From Gammaproteobacteria bacterium (GTDB lineage: Bacteria > Pseudomonadota > Gammaproteobacteria > Burkholderiales > Burkholderiaceae_D): a stretch of DNA of 39,057 bases. The stretch covers positions 1 through 39,057 of the forward strand of contig CAJCIC010000068.1 in assembly GCA_903970185.1 (NCBI GenBank), in the 5' to 3' direction. The notes beneath the pieces were generated by a model. It was not told the origin of the DNA. It saw only the letters and a list, made by a program, of their open reading frames with translations, and made no database searches. This document shows, one piece after another, positions 27,478 to 36,373 of this stretch (position 1 is the first letter of the stretch; the number at the start of each line of letters is the position of its first letter). The translations under genes and the position numbers were made by a program.

Positions 27478-28607
27478 GGCGTGTCCATCATCACGACCTG
27501 GCGGATGCCTTCGCCGCGCGCCAGGCGATCAAAACCGGCATTGATCGCAGTAAGCGCAATGCGCTCGGACAACAACTTGTCGACCGGCAGGCGACCCTGC
27601 AGGAAAAGCGAAACGTAGCGCGGCAAGTCACGCGTGGGCACGCACGATCCGATATAGCTGCCTTTGACCGTGCGCTCTTCGGCAACGAGGCTTACCGCCT
27701 GCAGCGGCCAGAGCGCAGCCGGATTGGCAAGACCGGCCGTGACCGTAACGCCGCCACGGCGCGTGATGCGATAGGCGCAGTCGAGGGCGGCAATCGCGCC
27801 TGCCATCTCAAAGGCGTAGTCAACACCGCCCGAGCTTGCTTCGCGCACGCGTTCAATGACGTCAGGCGCGCTGGCATCAAAGACATGCGATGCGCCGATG
27901 GCCTTGGCCAGGGACAGCTTGGAGGGCACGCGATCGATCGCGATCACCTGGCCTGCACCGGCGGCAAGCGCCGCCAGCACACTTGAAAAACCGACGCCAC
28001 CTAGGCCAACGACGGCAACGCTTGCACCCGCTTCGATACCCGCCGTATTGAGCACTGCACCCATGCCCGTCAAGACCGCGCAGCCAAAAAGCGCCGCGTG
28101 CTCGAATTCAACGCGATCATCGATGGCAACCAGCGAGCGGCGCGAGACCACCGCATAGTCTGAAAACGCCGAGCAACCCAGATGATGGTTAATCGAGTTG
28201 CCGCCTTGCGTCATGCGACGGCCACCGCCAAGGAGCGTGCCGGCACCGTTGGCGAGCGCCCCCGGCTCGCAAAGCGCGGGGCGCCCCGTGGCGCACGGCA
28301 GGCAGTGGCCGCAGCTGGGCATGAAGACCAGGACGACGTGCTCACCGATGCGAAGATCGGTCACGCCTTCACCCAATGCTTCGACCGTGCCGGCAGCCTC
28401 GTGGCCGATGGCCATCGGCGTGGGCCGCGGCCGATCACCATTGATCACCGACAGATCGGAGTGGCAAAGTCCCGCGGCGCGGATGCGCACGAGCACTTCA
28501 TTTGCACCTGGAGCTGCGAGTTCGACTTCCTCGATGTGCAGCGGACGGCTGTTTTCGTAAGGTTGCGGCAAGCCGACGTCGTAGAGGAGCGCTGCGCGCG
28601 TCTTCAT
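27474..28607 (-). CDS. Zinc-dependent alcohol dehydrogenase (medium-chain family)
   Basis: 377 residues from ATG 28607, with GGAG 8-11 bases upstream; the frame extends to 28667 but that part is not conserved-looking. Catalytic zinc ligands: Cys48 in GLCHSD, His69-Glu70 in GHEAAG, and the Cys of LFGCAVLTGMGAVLN. Structural zinc cysteines C99, C102, C105 and C113 are in SCGHCLPCATGRPALC. NAD(P) motif is VVGLGGVGFSSVLAALAAGA. It belongs to the class III-like/long-chain alcohol or aryl-alcohol branch; the substrate cannot be told. It is coupled to livG by ATGA, which suggests its substrate and the transported solute belong to one pathway. Confidence 0.9.
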   Translation of the reverse strand: MKTRAALLYDVGLPQPYENSRPLHIEEVELAAPGANEVLVRIRAAGLCHSDLSVINGDRPRPTPMAIGHEAAGTVEALGEGVTDLRIGEHVVLVFMPSCGHCLPCATGRPALCEPGALANGAGTLLGGGRRMTQGGNSINHHLGCSAFSDYAVVSRRSLVAIDDRVEFEHAALFGCAVLTGMGAVLNTAGIEAGASVAVVGLGGVGFSSVLAALAAGAGQVIAIDRVPSKLSLAKAIGASHVFDASAPDVIERVREASSGGVDYAFEMAGAIAALDCAYRITRRGGVTVTAGLANPAALWPLQAVSLVAEERTVKGSYIGSCVPTRDLPRYVSLFLQGRLPVDKLLSERIALTAINAGFDRLARGEGIRQVVMMDTP

Positions 28608-28734
28608 TTCCAGCTCCAGAGCCCATGCACCGGGGATCCGGTCCGCAAGGAGAGTGGAGCGTAGCAAACTTCCGATGACGGAAGGATTCGCGGAAACCCT
28701 GAGACTTTACGGCGCCGGGCAGGCCGCAAGCGCC

Positions 28735-30585
28735 TTAGGCGGCGATGCGCTGCTCGAGCGTGGCCTTGAATGCGGCGAGTTCTTCTGGCAAGTGGTAGCT
28801 CAGCTTGTCAAACAGTTCACCATGCAAGCCGAGTTCGAAGCGCCAGGCCGCAAGGTCGATCGACGTGATGCGCTCGAACTTCTCGCGCGAAAAGGAACTG
28901 CCTTGCCAGTCGAGGTCCTCAAAGCGTGGGGTCGTTCCCAGCAGGTGCTCGACACCGTTTGCCGTTCCGGCAAGTCGATCGAGCATCCATTTGAGGACAC
29001 GCATGTTCTCGCCAAATCCGGGCCACAGGAAACGACCTTGAGCGTCCGTGCGAAACCAGTTGACACAAAAGATGCGCGGCAGCGCGACGCCGCTTTTCTC
29101 GAGCTGGCGGCCAAGCGTCAACCAGTGGGCGAAGTAGTCCGACATGTTGTAGCCACAAAAGGGCAGCATGGCGAAGGGGTCGCGACGCACGACGCCCTGC
29201 TCGCCTGCGGCGGCTGCTGTCGTCTCCGAGCCCATGGTCGCGGCCATGTAGACGCCTTCGACCCAGTCTCTGGCCTCGGTGACAAGCGGCACCGTGCTTG
29301 AACGCCTGCCGCCGAAAATGAACGCCGAAATCGGCACGCCGGCGGGGTTGTCCCAGTCGGCATCAAGCACCGGGTTGTTGATCGCGCTCACCGTGAAGCG
29401 CGCGTTCGGATGCGCCGCCTTCTTGCCGGTGGCCTTGCCTATTTCCGGTGTCCAGTCCTGCCCCTGCCAGTCGATCAGGTGCGCCGGCGGCGCGTCGGTC
29501 ATGCCTTCCCACCAGACATCACCCTCGTCGGTCAATGCGACGTTGGTAAAAAGCGTGTCGCGCGCAAGCGATGCCATGCAATTCGGATTGGTCGCGACAT
29601 TGGTGCCAGGGGCCACGCCAAAGTAGCCGGCCTCGGGATTGATGGCGCGCAGGCGCCCGTCGGTGCCGGCCTTGATCCAGGCAATGTCATCGCCAATCGT
29701 CGTGACCTTCCAGCCTTCAAAGCCCGCCGGCGGAATCAGCATGGCGAAATTGGTCTTGCCGCAGGCCGAGGGAAACGCCGCGGCGACGTAGTGCTTCTCG
29801 CCTTGCGGATTTTCGACGCCAAGAATCAGCATGTGTTCGGCAAGCCAGCCTTCGTCGCGCCCCATGACCGAGGCGATGCGCAGTGCAAAGCACTTCTTTC
29901 CCAGCAGGGCGTTGCCGCCATAGCCCGAGCCAAAGCTCCAGATTTCGCGGGTTTCGGGGAACTGGACAATGTATTTGGTCGGGTTGCACGGCCAGGCGAC
30001 ATCGGCGTCCTGCGCCCTTAGCGGCTTGCCCACCGTATGCATGCACGGCACAAACGCGCCGCTCTCGCCAAGCACGTTGTAGACGGCGCGGCCCATGCGC
30101 GTCATCAGTCGCATGTTGACAACGACATAAGGCGAGTCGGTCAATTCAACGCCGATGTGGGCGATCGGCGAGCCTAACGGGCCCATCGAAAATGCCACCA
30201 CGTAAAGGGTCCGGCCGCGCATCACGCCGTCAAACAGTCCCTTTAGCGTCGCGCGCATTTCGCCAGGGGCAACCCAGTTATTGGTCGGGCCGGCATCCTC
30301 GCGCTTTTCCGAGCAGATGAAGGTGCGATCTTCAACGCGGGCCACATCAGAGGGATCAGACAGCGCCAAAAACGAGTTCGGCCGCAACAAGGGATTGAGG
30401 CGCTTGAGCGTTCCTCGCTCGATCATCGCCTCGCAAAGGGCCTCGGACTCTTGCGCCGAACCATCGCACCAGACGATCTTTGCAGGCTGGGTCAAGGCCG
30501 CCATTTCGGCGACCCACGCCACGAGCTTAGGATTTTTTACCCATGCCGGCGCTCCTGCTGACGATGGGGACAGGACTGCGTTCAT
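28735..30585 (-). CDS. pckG: Phosphoenolpyruvate carboxykinase (GTP)
   Basis: Converts oxaloacetate plus GTP to phosphoenolpyruvate, the entry step of gluconeogenesis. 616 residues from ATG 30585 (GGAGAG 6 bases before); the frame continues to 30777 but without a better site. GTP-class markers: PEP/OAA-binding [16 protein letters not shown], substrate-binding [21 protein letters not shown]-loop FPSACGKTN (ACGKTN 274-279), metal-binding GDDIAW, and [20 protein letters not shown]. The C-terminus has [24 protein letters not shown]. All are intact. It is divergent from the hydroxyacid dehydrogenase gene. Confidence 0.97.
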   Translation of the reverse strand: MNAVLSPSSAGAPAWVKNPKLVAWVAEMAALTQPAKIVWCDGSAQESEALCEAMIERGTLKRLNPLLRPNSFLALSDPSDVARVEDRTFICSEKREDAGPTNNWVAPGEMRATLKGLFDGVMRGRTLYVVAFSMGPLGSPIAHIGVELTDSPYVVVNMRLMTRMGRAVYNVLGESGAFVPCMHTVGKPLRAQDADVAWPCNPTKYIVQFPETREIWSFGSGYGGNALLGKKCFALRIASVMGRDEGWLAEHMLILGVENPQGEKHYVAAAFPSACGKTNFAMLIPPAGFEGWKVTTIGDDIAWIKAGTDGRLRAINPEAGYFGVAPGTNVATNPNCMASLARDTLFTNVALTDEGDVWWEGMTDAPPAHLIDWQGQDWTPEIGKATGKKAAHPNARFTVSAINNPVLDADWDNPAGVPISAFIFGGRRSSTVPLVTEARDWVEGVYMAATMGSETTAAAAGEQGVVRRDPFAMLPFCGYNMSDYFAHWLTLGRQLEKSGVALPRIFCVNWFRTDAQGRFLWPGFGENMRVLKWMLDRLAGTANGVEHLLGTTPRFEDLDWQGSSFSREKFERITSIDLAAWRFELGLHGELFDKLSYHLPEELAAFKATLEQRIAA

Positions 30586-30605
30586 CGTTCTCTCCAAAAG
30601 CCTGT

Positions 30606-30636
30606 TGTATAGTCCGGAAACAATGCGTTGCAGCAA
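30606..30636 (-). promoter_or_regulatory. Possible pckG promoter
   Basis: On the minus strand TATACA (30611-30606) resembles a -10 box, with TTGCTG (30636-30631) as a possible -35. The 19-base spacing is longer than ideal. It is 21 bases before the pckG ATG, so the leader would be short. Confidence 0.35.
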
Positions 30637-30764
30637 GGCCGAGCCGGCTCTTGGCGCGAATCCATGAGGATCCTCCGCGAAAGCCGCGCCAAAGCGCGGG
30701 CGGTCCGCGATTTTACACCTCCTGAGGTTGGCAGGGCGCCCGAACCCCTCCCATTGAAGCCCTG

Positions 30765-31766
30765 ATGAAAATCGCAATTCTCGATGACTATCAAGATGCC
30801 GTTCGCAAACTCGATTGCTTCAAGCAATTAGCCGGCCACGACGTCAAGATTTTCAACAACACCGTCAAGGGTGCAGGCCAGCTCGCCGTGCGCATTGCCG
30901 ACGCGGAGGCGCTGGTGTTGATCCGCGAGCGCACCAAGGTGGGCAAGGAACTCCTGGCCAAGCTGCCGCGCCTAAAGCTGATCTCGCAAACCGGCAAGGT
31001 GTCCTCGCACCTTGACGTTGCCGCCTGCACTGCACGTGGCGTGACAGTGGTCGAAGGAAGCGGCTCGCCGATTGCGCCGGCCGAATTGACCTGGGCGCTG
31101 ATCATGGCGGCGATGCGACGACTGCCGCAATATGTGTCGAACCTAAAGCACGGGGTGTGGCAGCAAAGCGGCCTCAAGGCATCAACGGCGCCGCCCAACC
31201 ACGGCGTGGGCGAAATCCTCAATGGCAAGACCCTGGGCATCTGGGGCTACGGCAAAATCGGCCGCATCGTCGCTGGCTTCGGCGGCGCTTTTGGCATGAA
31301 TGTCCTGGTCTGGGGTGGCGAGGCCTCGCGCAAGGCGGCTCGCGATCATCTTCACGAAGTCGCGCAAAGCAAGGAAGATCTTTTCGCGCGCGCCGACATC
31401 GTGACCATCCATCTGCGTCTGGTCGACGAGACCCGCAGCATCGTCAAGCTCGCCTTGCTTCAGTCGATGAAGCCCAGCGCGCTTTTCGTCAATACCAGCC
31501 GCGCCGAACTGGTCGAGACCGATGCCTTGATGAAAGCGCTCAACGGCGGCCGCCCGGGTCTTGCTGCTATCGACGTCTTCGAGCAGGAACCGCCGCTTGC
31601 CGGCCAGCCGCTCTTGCGCATGGAAAATGTCGTCTGCACACCGCATCTGGGCTATGTCGAGAAGGCAAGCTACGAGCTTTATTTTTCCGCAGCGTTCCAA
31701 AACATCGTGGCCTATGCGAGCGGCGCGCCCATGAACGTCGTCAATCCCGAAACCCTTCCCGGCTAG
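30765..31766 (+). CDS. D-2-hydroxyacid dehydrogenase family protein
   Basis: 333 residues. It reduces or oxidises 2-keto/2-hydroxy acids with NAD(P). The Rossmann motif is [20 protein letters not shown] (GYGKIG 161-166). The catalytic triad of the family is present: Arg246 in [10 protein letters not shown], Glu275 in [10 protein letters not shown], and His294 in [10 protein letters not shown]. The N-terminal opening [18 protein letters not shown] is that of the phosphoglycerate-dehydrogenase-like branch often found in Burkholderiales, but it lacks a C-terminal ACT domain, so it is not a typical SerA. The MOSC gene follows 7 bases after its stop. Confidence 0.92.
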   Translation: MKIAILDDYQDAVRKLDCFKQLAGHDVKIFNNTVKGAGQLAVRIADAEALVLIRERTKVGKELLAKLPRLKLISQTGKVSSHLDVAACTARGVTVVEGSGSPIAPAELTWALIMAAMRRLPQYVSNLKHGVWQQSGLKASTAPPNHGVGEILNGKTLGIWGYGKIGRIVAGFGGAFGMNVLVWGGEASRKAARDHLHEVAQSKEDLFARADIVTIHLRLVDETRSIVKLALLQSMKPSALFVNTSRAELVETDALMKALNGGRPGLAAIDVFEQEPPLAGQPLLRMENVVCTPHLGYVEKASYELYFSAAFQNIVAYASGAPMNVVNPETLPG

Positions 31767-31773
31767 CGCCAAC

Positions 31774-32382
31774 ATGAGCCGGCTCCTTGCCATCAGCGTC
31801 GGCCGCATCACCCCTCTTGTGGGTGGAGAGGGCAGCGTGGAAAGTGCGATTGGCAAGTCGCCGGTGAGCACGCTCGTCATGCCCGAGCCGATCGCAGTGA
31901 CCACTTCAGGGGTCAGTGGCGACGAGCAGGCCGACCGCAGCGTGCATGGCGGCCCGCATCAGGCGGTCTATCTTTATCCTGCCGAACACTACCCGGTGTG
32001 GCAGACCATGCGCGAGCAGGCGCTCAAGATCGCCCATGCGCTGCCCTACGGATTCATGGGCGAAAATCTCACCACCGAGGGGCTTTTCGAAACCGCGCTT
32101 TGGGTTGGCGATAAGCTGCAGATCGGCGCTGTCGATTCCGGCGTGCTGCTGATCGTCACCAAGCCGCGCGCGCCCTGCTTCAAATTCAACATCCGCATGG
32201 GCTTTAAGCACGCGGCCAAGATGATGGTGCAAAGCGCCTACACCGGCACCTATTGTGCCGTGGTGCAAGAAGGCATCATCAAAGCCGGCGACGCCATTAC
32301 GGTGATTCCCGGCGAGCGCGTGATGCGCATCGATGAAAGACACCGGCTTGACACCGGTCGTCAGCAAGCCGACCTGTTCTAG
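31774..32382 (+). CDS. MOSC domain-containing protein (YiiM-like)
   Basis: 202 residues. MOSC domains resemble the molybdenum cofactor sulfurase C-terminus. YiiM-type proteins reduce N-hydroxylated bases using Moco. Visible features: ISVGRITPLV start, GVSGDEQADRSVHGGPHQAV YLYP with the conserved HGG, GFMGENLTTEGL (GEN motif), and the conserved cysteine C135 in KPRAPCFKFNIRMG. Normal family length. It begins 7 bases after the dehydrogenase gene. Its stop codon shares the palindrome CTAG with the stop of the convergent gene. Confidence 0.9.
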   Translation: MSRLLAISVGRITPLVGGEGSVESAIGKSPVSTLVMPEPIAVTTSGVSGDEQADRSVHGGPHQAVYLYPAEHYPVWQTMREQALKIAHALPYGFMGENLTTEGLFETALWVGDKLQIGAVDSGVLLIVTKPRAPCFKFNIRMGFKHAAKMMVQSAYTGTYCAVVQEGIIKAGDAITVIPGERVMRIDERHRLDTGRQQADLF

Positions 32383-33131
32383 GTGCGCTCGCGCGCGCGC
32401 AGTGCGCGATGATATCCGTGGTGGGCCCAGCCATCGAGCCACCCCGGCGGCCACTCGATCTCGGCACCGCGATAGGTCGGCACATGGCGCCTGACCGGCA
32501 TCACCGGCACGCGCGTTGGCATGCCGCGACGCGCGTCCACCAGCGTGTCCCAGCCAAGGCTATAGGCATAGTCCTCGCCAAGCGCATCAGCGGTGTGGGC
32601 AAACCAGTCCGTGTGGCTGCGATCGCGCCCACGCGCCTGGGCAAGGCCTTCTGCATCGAACTTCCTCAACGCCACAATCAACGCCTCGGTCGAGGCGCCA
32701 GGGGCATCGCCCCATCCCATCACCGGATCAAAAATATACGACGCCCCGGACCCCGACCAGCCGGGCCGTTGCGGGCGATGGACCCAATCGCGCTGACCAC
32801 AGAAAAGGTGCCAGCGCCAGTGCATGCCCGAAGGCTTGGGCCACGCGTACAAATACAGCCGCTCGTAGCCTTCGGCGTGCAGTTGCCGCACCATCGCAAT
32901 TAGGCGGCCGTGCGGCATGTAGGCGGGCGCTGCGCGTCGAAAGCAGATCAATTCGCCATCGGCATGGCGCACGCCATCGGACACCAGCGACAGATCGAGT
33001 GCGCGATGCTCGCTGCCGAAACGGGCGCTGACCCAGCCCGTCATCAGGTTGACCGAAGTCAGCACACCATAGCCCCGGTCCGGATGAAAGATCACCGTGC
33101 CAGCGGCCAGCGCGCGGAAAGCGGCGCTCAT
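32379..33131 (-). CDS. Hypothetical protein coupled to a patatin
   Basis: 250 residues, not recognised. Residues ~10-50 (AGTVIFHPDRGYGVLTSVNL MTGWVSARFG, then EHRALDLSL) look like a small Tudor/CarD-like beta-barrel, as found in UvrD C-termini and CarD. A conserved-looking helix-strand unit follows (GRLIAMVRQLHAEGYERLYL YAWPKPSG), then a Trp-rich segment (MHWRWHLFCGQRDWVHRPQR). The rest has many Trp, Gly and Asp residues but no familiar catalytic motif. There is no signal peptide or membrane helix. ATG 33131 overlaps the patatin stop by ATGA, so the two are translated together. Function unknown. Confidence 0.8.
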   Translation of the reverse strand: MSAAFRALAAGTVIFHPDRGYGVLTSVNLMTGWVSARFGSEHRALDLSLVSDGVRHADGELICFRRAAPAYMPHGRLIAMVRQLHAEGYERLYLYAWPKPSGMHWRWHLFCGQRDWVHRPQRPGWSGSGASYIFDPVMGWGDAPGASTEALIVALRKFDAEGLAQARGRDRSHTDWFAHTADALGEDYAYSLGWDTLVDARRGMPTRVPVMPVRRHVPTYRGAEIEWPPGWLDGWAHHGYHRALRARERT

Positions 33132-34036
33132 TCGTGGCGATCCGGACTTGACGGGTCAAACGATCGCACCCTCGTCGCATCTGCAAGCCAGGCACGGTCG
33201 CGCTCGAACACCTTGAGAAAGGCGCGGCCGTCACGGTGCCCTTGCTGGTAGGTCCTCGACATGCCTTCAGGATCGGTATAGTCCCACGACGACACCGGCA
33301 CCTTCTCGCTGGGCTGGACGTATAAGCGCCCCGAATAGGCAAAGATCGGCGCATGGTTCGGATAGCGCCGGGTGACCAGCACAAGGGTGGTGCGGCCGCG
33401 CTCGACTGCGTCAACCGGCACGTTATCGACCATGCCGCCGTCAAGTGTCGGCCGGCCATTGCGATATTCGATCGGCGTAAATGGGGGCGTGCAACTCGAG
33501 GCCACGAGGAGCGACACCAGATCGTCGTCGGTCTCGCAATCGGACACGCGCACAACCTCGGGGGTGAATCCGAGCCTGCGGCCAAACGTCGGGTGCAGGC
33601 GCTTCTTCCAATATTTTTCGAGGTTATACGCAACCAGGCCGACGCCCACGGCAGAACGTGGCCCGAGGTGCCGCGGCAGGCGCGCAAACTGAATGCGGAT
33701 CTCGGGCGCGTCGCGCTTGAGTTTTTGGAAGTGCTCGCCGCCGAGCACGTCCTTGAGCGCTTGGCGATAAATGCGTGCGTGCGGAAACACCCGCTCCTTG
33801 CGCGAGAAGAGATGGCGCAGGTGAAAATTGCGGTGGTTGTTGGCAAGCGCCTTGTGATAATACTCAAGCACCGCCGATGATGTGTTGGCGTAGAGCATGC
33901 ATGCGGTCGCAGCACCGGCCGAGGCGCCAGCAATCAGGCGCGGCCGAAGGCTGATCTTCTCGGCCACGACGTCCCAAAAGCCAGCCTGCCACCAGCAGCG
34001 ATTGCCGCCACCTGCGAAGACGACCTGTTCGAACAC
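33128..34036 (-). CDS. Patatin-like phospholipase
   Basis: 302 residues from GTG 34036, with AGGAG about 8 bases upstream. Lipid acyl hydrolase of the patatin family. Oxyanion-hole glycines FAGGGNRCWWQAGFWD (8-13), nucleophile elbow GASAG with Ser39, and catalytic Asp199 in RPTLDGGMVDNVPVDA. Both members of the Ser-Asp dyad are present, so it should be active. It has no signal peptide, no membrane anchor and no cyclic-nucleotide-type neighbour. The next gene overlaps its stop by four bases and is of unknown type, which makes the pair distinctive. Confidence 0.9.
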   Translation of the reverse strand: MFEQVVFAGGGNRCWWQAGFWDVVAEKISLRPRLIAGASAGAATACMLYANTSSAVLEYYHKALANNHRNFHLRHLFSRKERVFPHARIYRQALKDVLGGEHFQKLKRDAPEIRIQFARLPRHLGPRSAVGVGLVAYNLEKYWKKRLHPTFGRRLGFTPEVVRVSDCETDDDLVSLLVASSCTPPFTPIEYRNGRPTLDGGMVDNVPVDAVERGRTTLVLVTRRYPNHAPIFAYSGRLYVQPSEKVPVSSWDYTDPEGMSRTYQQGHRDGRAFLKVFERDRAWLADATRVRSFDPSSPDRHE

Positions 34037-34046
34037 CGGCGAACTC

Positions 34047-34074
34047 CTGTGAAGCGCGCGCGAGCGATTAGAAT
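34047..34074 (+). promoter_or_regulatory. Weak promoter candidate for the asparaginase gene
   Basis: TAGAAT (34069-34074) matches five of six -10 positions. The best -35 at 16 bases is CTGTGA (34047-34052), a poor match. It lies in the 84-base gap between divergent genes. Confidence 0.3.
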
Positions 34075-34120
34075 GCTCGTCTTTGCGCCCGTATGACAGC
34101 TCCCAAACGCGATTCTACCC

Positions 34121-34612
34121 ATGACTGTGCGGATAATTCTGACTGGCGGAACATTCGACAAACATTACGACGCGCTACTTGGCCAGTTGACTTTTGCCCA
34201 GTCGCATATCGCGGAAATTCTCGAGCGCTGCCGCCTTGGGGCCGGGGTCATCGTCGAGCCGGTCCTCATGCTTGACAGCCTGGACATGCAGCCGGAACAC
34301 CGTGAGCGTGTACTCGCTTCGTGTCTTGGCGCGCCGGAATCAGGGATTGTTGTCATTCACGGCACCGACACGATGCAAGATACCGCTGCCGTACTGGGTC
34401 CTGCGCTTCATGGCAGCGGCAAACGCGTCGTCCTCACAGGCGCCATGGTGCCCTACGAAATTCGCAATTCCGACGCGCTTTTCAATCTCGGCTTTGCCTT
34501 TGCCGCGGCGAGCCTTGCAGAGCCTGGGGTTTTCGTTGCCATGAACGGGCGCTTGTTTGACTGGGATCGCGCACGAAAAAATCGCGAGGCAGGCGTTTTC
34601 GAGGAAACTTAA
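34121..34612 (+). CDS. Short single-domain asparaginase family protein
   Basis: 163 residues, about half of a classical L-asparaginase. It has only the N-terminal domain: RIILTGGTFDKHYD (first catalytic Thr), DSLDMQPEHRERVL, and the second motif VVIHGTDTMQDTAAVLG with the Thr-Asp pair, then VVLTGAMVPYEIRNSDALFN LGFA. The C-terminal domain that completes the dimer interface in type I/II enzymes is absent. The gene stops cleanly at FDWDRARKNREAGVFEET, and I recall the same compact form in other Burkholderiales, so it is a real family rather than a truncation. No clear ribosome binding site. Whether it hydrolyses asparagine is uncertain. Confidence 0.85.
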   Translation: MTVRIILTGGTFDKHYDALLGQLTFAQSHIAEILERCRLGAGVIVEPVLMLDSLDMQPEHRERVLASCLGAPESGIVVIHGTDTMQDTAAVLGPALHGSGKRVVLTGAMVPYEIRNSDALFNLGFAFAAASLAEPGVFVAMNGRLFDWDRARKNREAGVFEET

Positions 34613-34658
34613 CACCCACGGCAGTCCTGAGCTTGGCTCGCCAACCGCGAAAGAACCC

Positions 34659-35045
34659 ATGCATCCAGTTGTCATCGCCCGATGGCACGAAATCGTCCGC
34701 TCGCATGATGCCAGCGCCTTGGCAGACCTGCTGGCAGACGACGTCGTCTTTGCATCTCCGGTCGTCCATACCCCCCAGTTGGGTCGGGCCCTGACCCTCA
34801 AATACCTCGGTGCTGCCCTCAAGGTTTTGAATAACGGCAGTTTCAAGTATTTGAACGAGTGGCATGGCGCGCACTCGGCGGTTCTCGAATTTGAGGCGAC
34901 GTGCGAGGACATCCTGATCAATGGCGTTGACATCGTGAGCTGGAACGACGACCAGAAAATCACGGCATTCAAGGTCATGGTCAGACCGCTTAAGGCCATC
35001 AACAAGCTGCACGAACTGATGGCCCGGCAGTTGACTGCCGCCTAG
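34659..35045 (+). CDS. NTF2-like (SnoaL fold) protein
   Basis: 128 residues from ATG 34659; the frame extends upstream to overlap the asparaginase gene, but the fold begins at MHPVVIARWHEIVRSHDASA. The pattern is the cone-shaped NTF2-like fold: N-terminal helix, LADLLADDVVFASPVVHTPQ, GRALTLKYLGAALKVLNN, then curved strands ending in ITAFKVMVRPLKAINKLHEL. Members may be small enzymes or ligand binders; no specific active site can be named. It follows the asparaginase gene by 46 bases and may be co-transcribed with it. Confidence 0.8.
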   Translation: MHPVVIARWHEIVRSHDASALADLLADDVVFASPVVHTPQLGRALTLKYLGAALKVLNNGSFKYLNEWHGAHSAVLEFEATCEDILINGVDIVSWNDDQKITAFKVMVRPLKAINKLHELMARQLTAA

Positions 35046-35230
35046 CAGGATCGCCCGCCTTGTCAGACTCGCGCACGCCCGCTTGAAGCACCGCCCATCG
35101 GTATCACGCATCAATACCCGCGGACTCGCCGCTTGCCACCCGGAAATGGAAGGTTCCCAGATCGGGCCCGATTCGCCACACTTGTGCATCTGCCTGTGCA
35201 GGCAAAAAATTCCATGCCATCGAGGGGACG

Positions 35231-36373
35231 GTGAATTCTTCCTGGGAATCCATGTTGACGCGCTGGACCGATGCCGGAGTGCTCGAGACATCGAGCGCCG
35301 AGCGCATCCGGCAATGGGAACGCTCACAACCTGCAGCAGGTGTATCCAATCGCCTTGCAGCCATTGCCTTTGGCTTTGGCGGGCTGCTGTTGATCGCGGG
35401 CGCCTTTCTTTTTGTGTCTGCACACTGGGACACGATGCCCGTCGCCGCGCGCTTTGCCGTGGTCCTGGCGCTGGTGGCGGCGCTGCACCTTGGCGCGGCG
35501 TGGAGCGTGACCCGCTCACCCCGTCTTTCAACCACGCTTCATGCCACGGGCACGGCCGCACTTGGCGCGGGCATCTACCTGTCCGGGCAGATTTTCAACA
35601 TGGCCGAACACTGGCCCGCTGCGCTCCTGCTTTGGGCCATCGGCGCTGCACTGACGCTCGCACTCCTTAAGGACTGGCCGCATGTGCTGTGGGTCGCGGT
35701 GCTCGTGCCTTCGTGGCTCATCGGCGAATGGGGTGAAGATTTTGGACGCTCCTCCAATTTCTGGCATAACGCCGTCCCCGTCGTTGGCACGGCTCTTCTG
35801 AGCTGCGCGTACCTGTCGGCGCAAAGCTTCGATGAAAACGCGCAGTGGCGCCGAGCGCTAAGCCGACTGGGCGCGGTGTGCTTCATCCCTGCTTGCATCA
35901 TGCTGGGCCTCGTGACGCAATCCTTCTCGGGTGGGCCGCTCGCCAAGGATGCGCCGGTTGAGGCAGGCGATCTTCTCGCCGCCATCGTCGCCATCGGCTT
36001 GCCATTCGCGGTGACTTTTGCGCTAAGGGGCAAGCGGGCCTTCTATCTCCTTGCCGCATTGATCTGGTGCCTGACCACGATCCAGTTTCACTGGGGCCGC
36101 GAGCCACAAAATCTCGGGCTTTATGCGCTCTACGCGCTTGGCGCGATCGGCCTTGCCACCTGGGGCATTAGGGATCAGCAACGCATGATCGTGAACCTTG
36201 GGGTGTTCTCGTTCGCGCTGACGACACTTGCCTTTTACTTCTCCGATGTCATGGACAGGCTCGGCAGATCGTTCAGCCTGATCGCTGGCGGGCTGCTCTT
36301 TCTGATCGGCGGCTGGCTGCTGGAACGCGTTCGTCGACGCCTGATCGCCGGCATTGCGGAGGTCCCTCAATGA
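35231..36373 (+). CDS. DUF2157 domain membrane protein
   Basis: 380 residues from GTG 35231 (GAGGGG directly upstream; ATG 35252 is an alternative). The short soluble N-terminus LTRWTDAGVLETSSAERIRQ WE is the DUF2157 signature. At least ten hydrophobic helices follow, starting with RLAAIAFGFGGLLLIAGAFL FVSAHWDTMP (the family's F-x-A-x-x-W-D/E motif), and it ends in a basic LLERVRRRLIAG. Function unknown. The neighbouring GDYXXLXY gene overlaps its stop by ATGA; these two families are usual partners and probably act together in the membrane. Confidence 0.88.
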   Translation: MNSSWESMLTRWTDAGVLETSSAERIRQWERSQPAAGVSNRLAAIAFGFGGLLLIAGAFLFVSAHWDTMPVAARFAVVLALVAALHLGAAWSVTRSPRLSTTLHATGTAALGAGIYLSGQIFNMAEHWPAALLLWAIGAALTLALLKDWPHVLWVAVLVPSWLIGEWGEDFGRSSNFWHNAVPVVGTALLSCAYLSAQSFDENAQWRRALSRLGAVCFIPACIMLGLVTQSFSGGPLAKDAPVEAGDLLAAIVAIGLPFAVTFALRGKRAFYLLAALIWCLTTIQFHWGREPQNLGLYALYALGAIGLATWGIRDQQRMIVNLGVFSFALTTLAFYFSDVMDRLGRSFSLIAGGLLFLIGGWLLERVRRRLIAGIAEVPQ

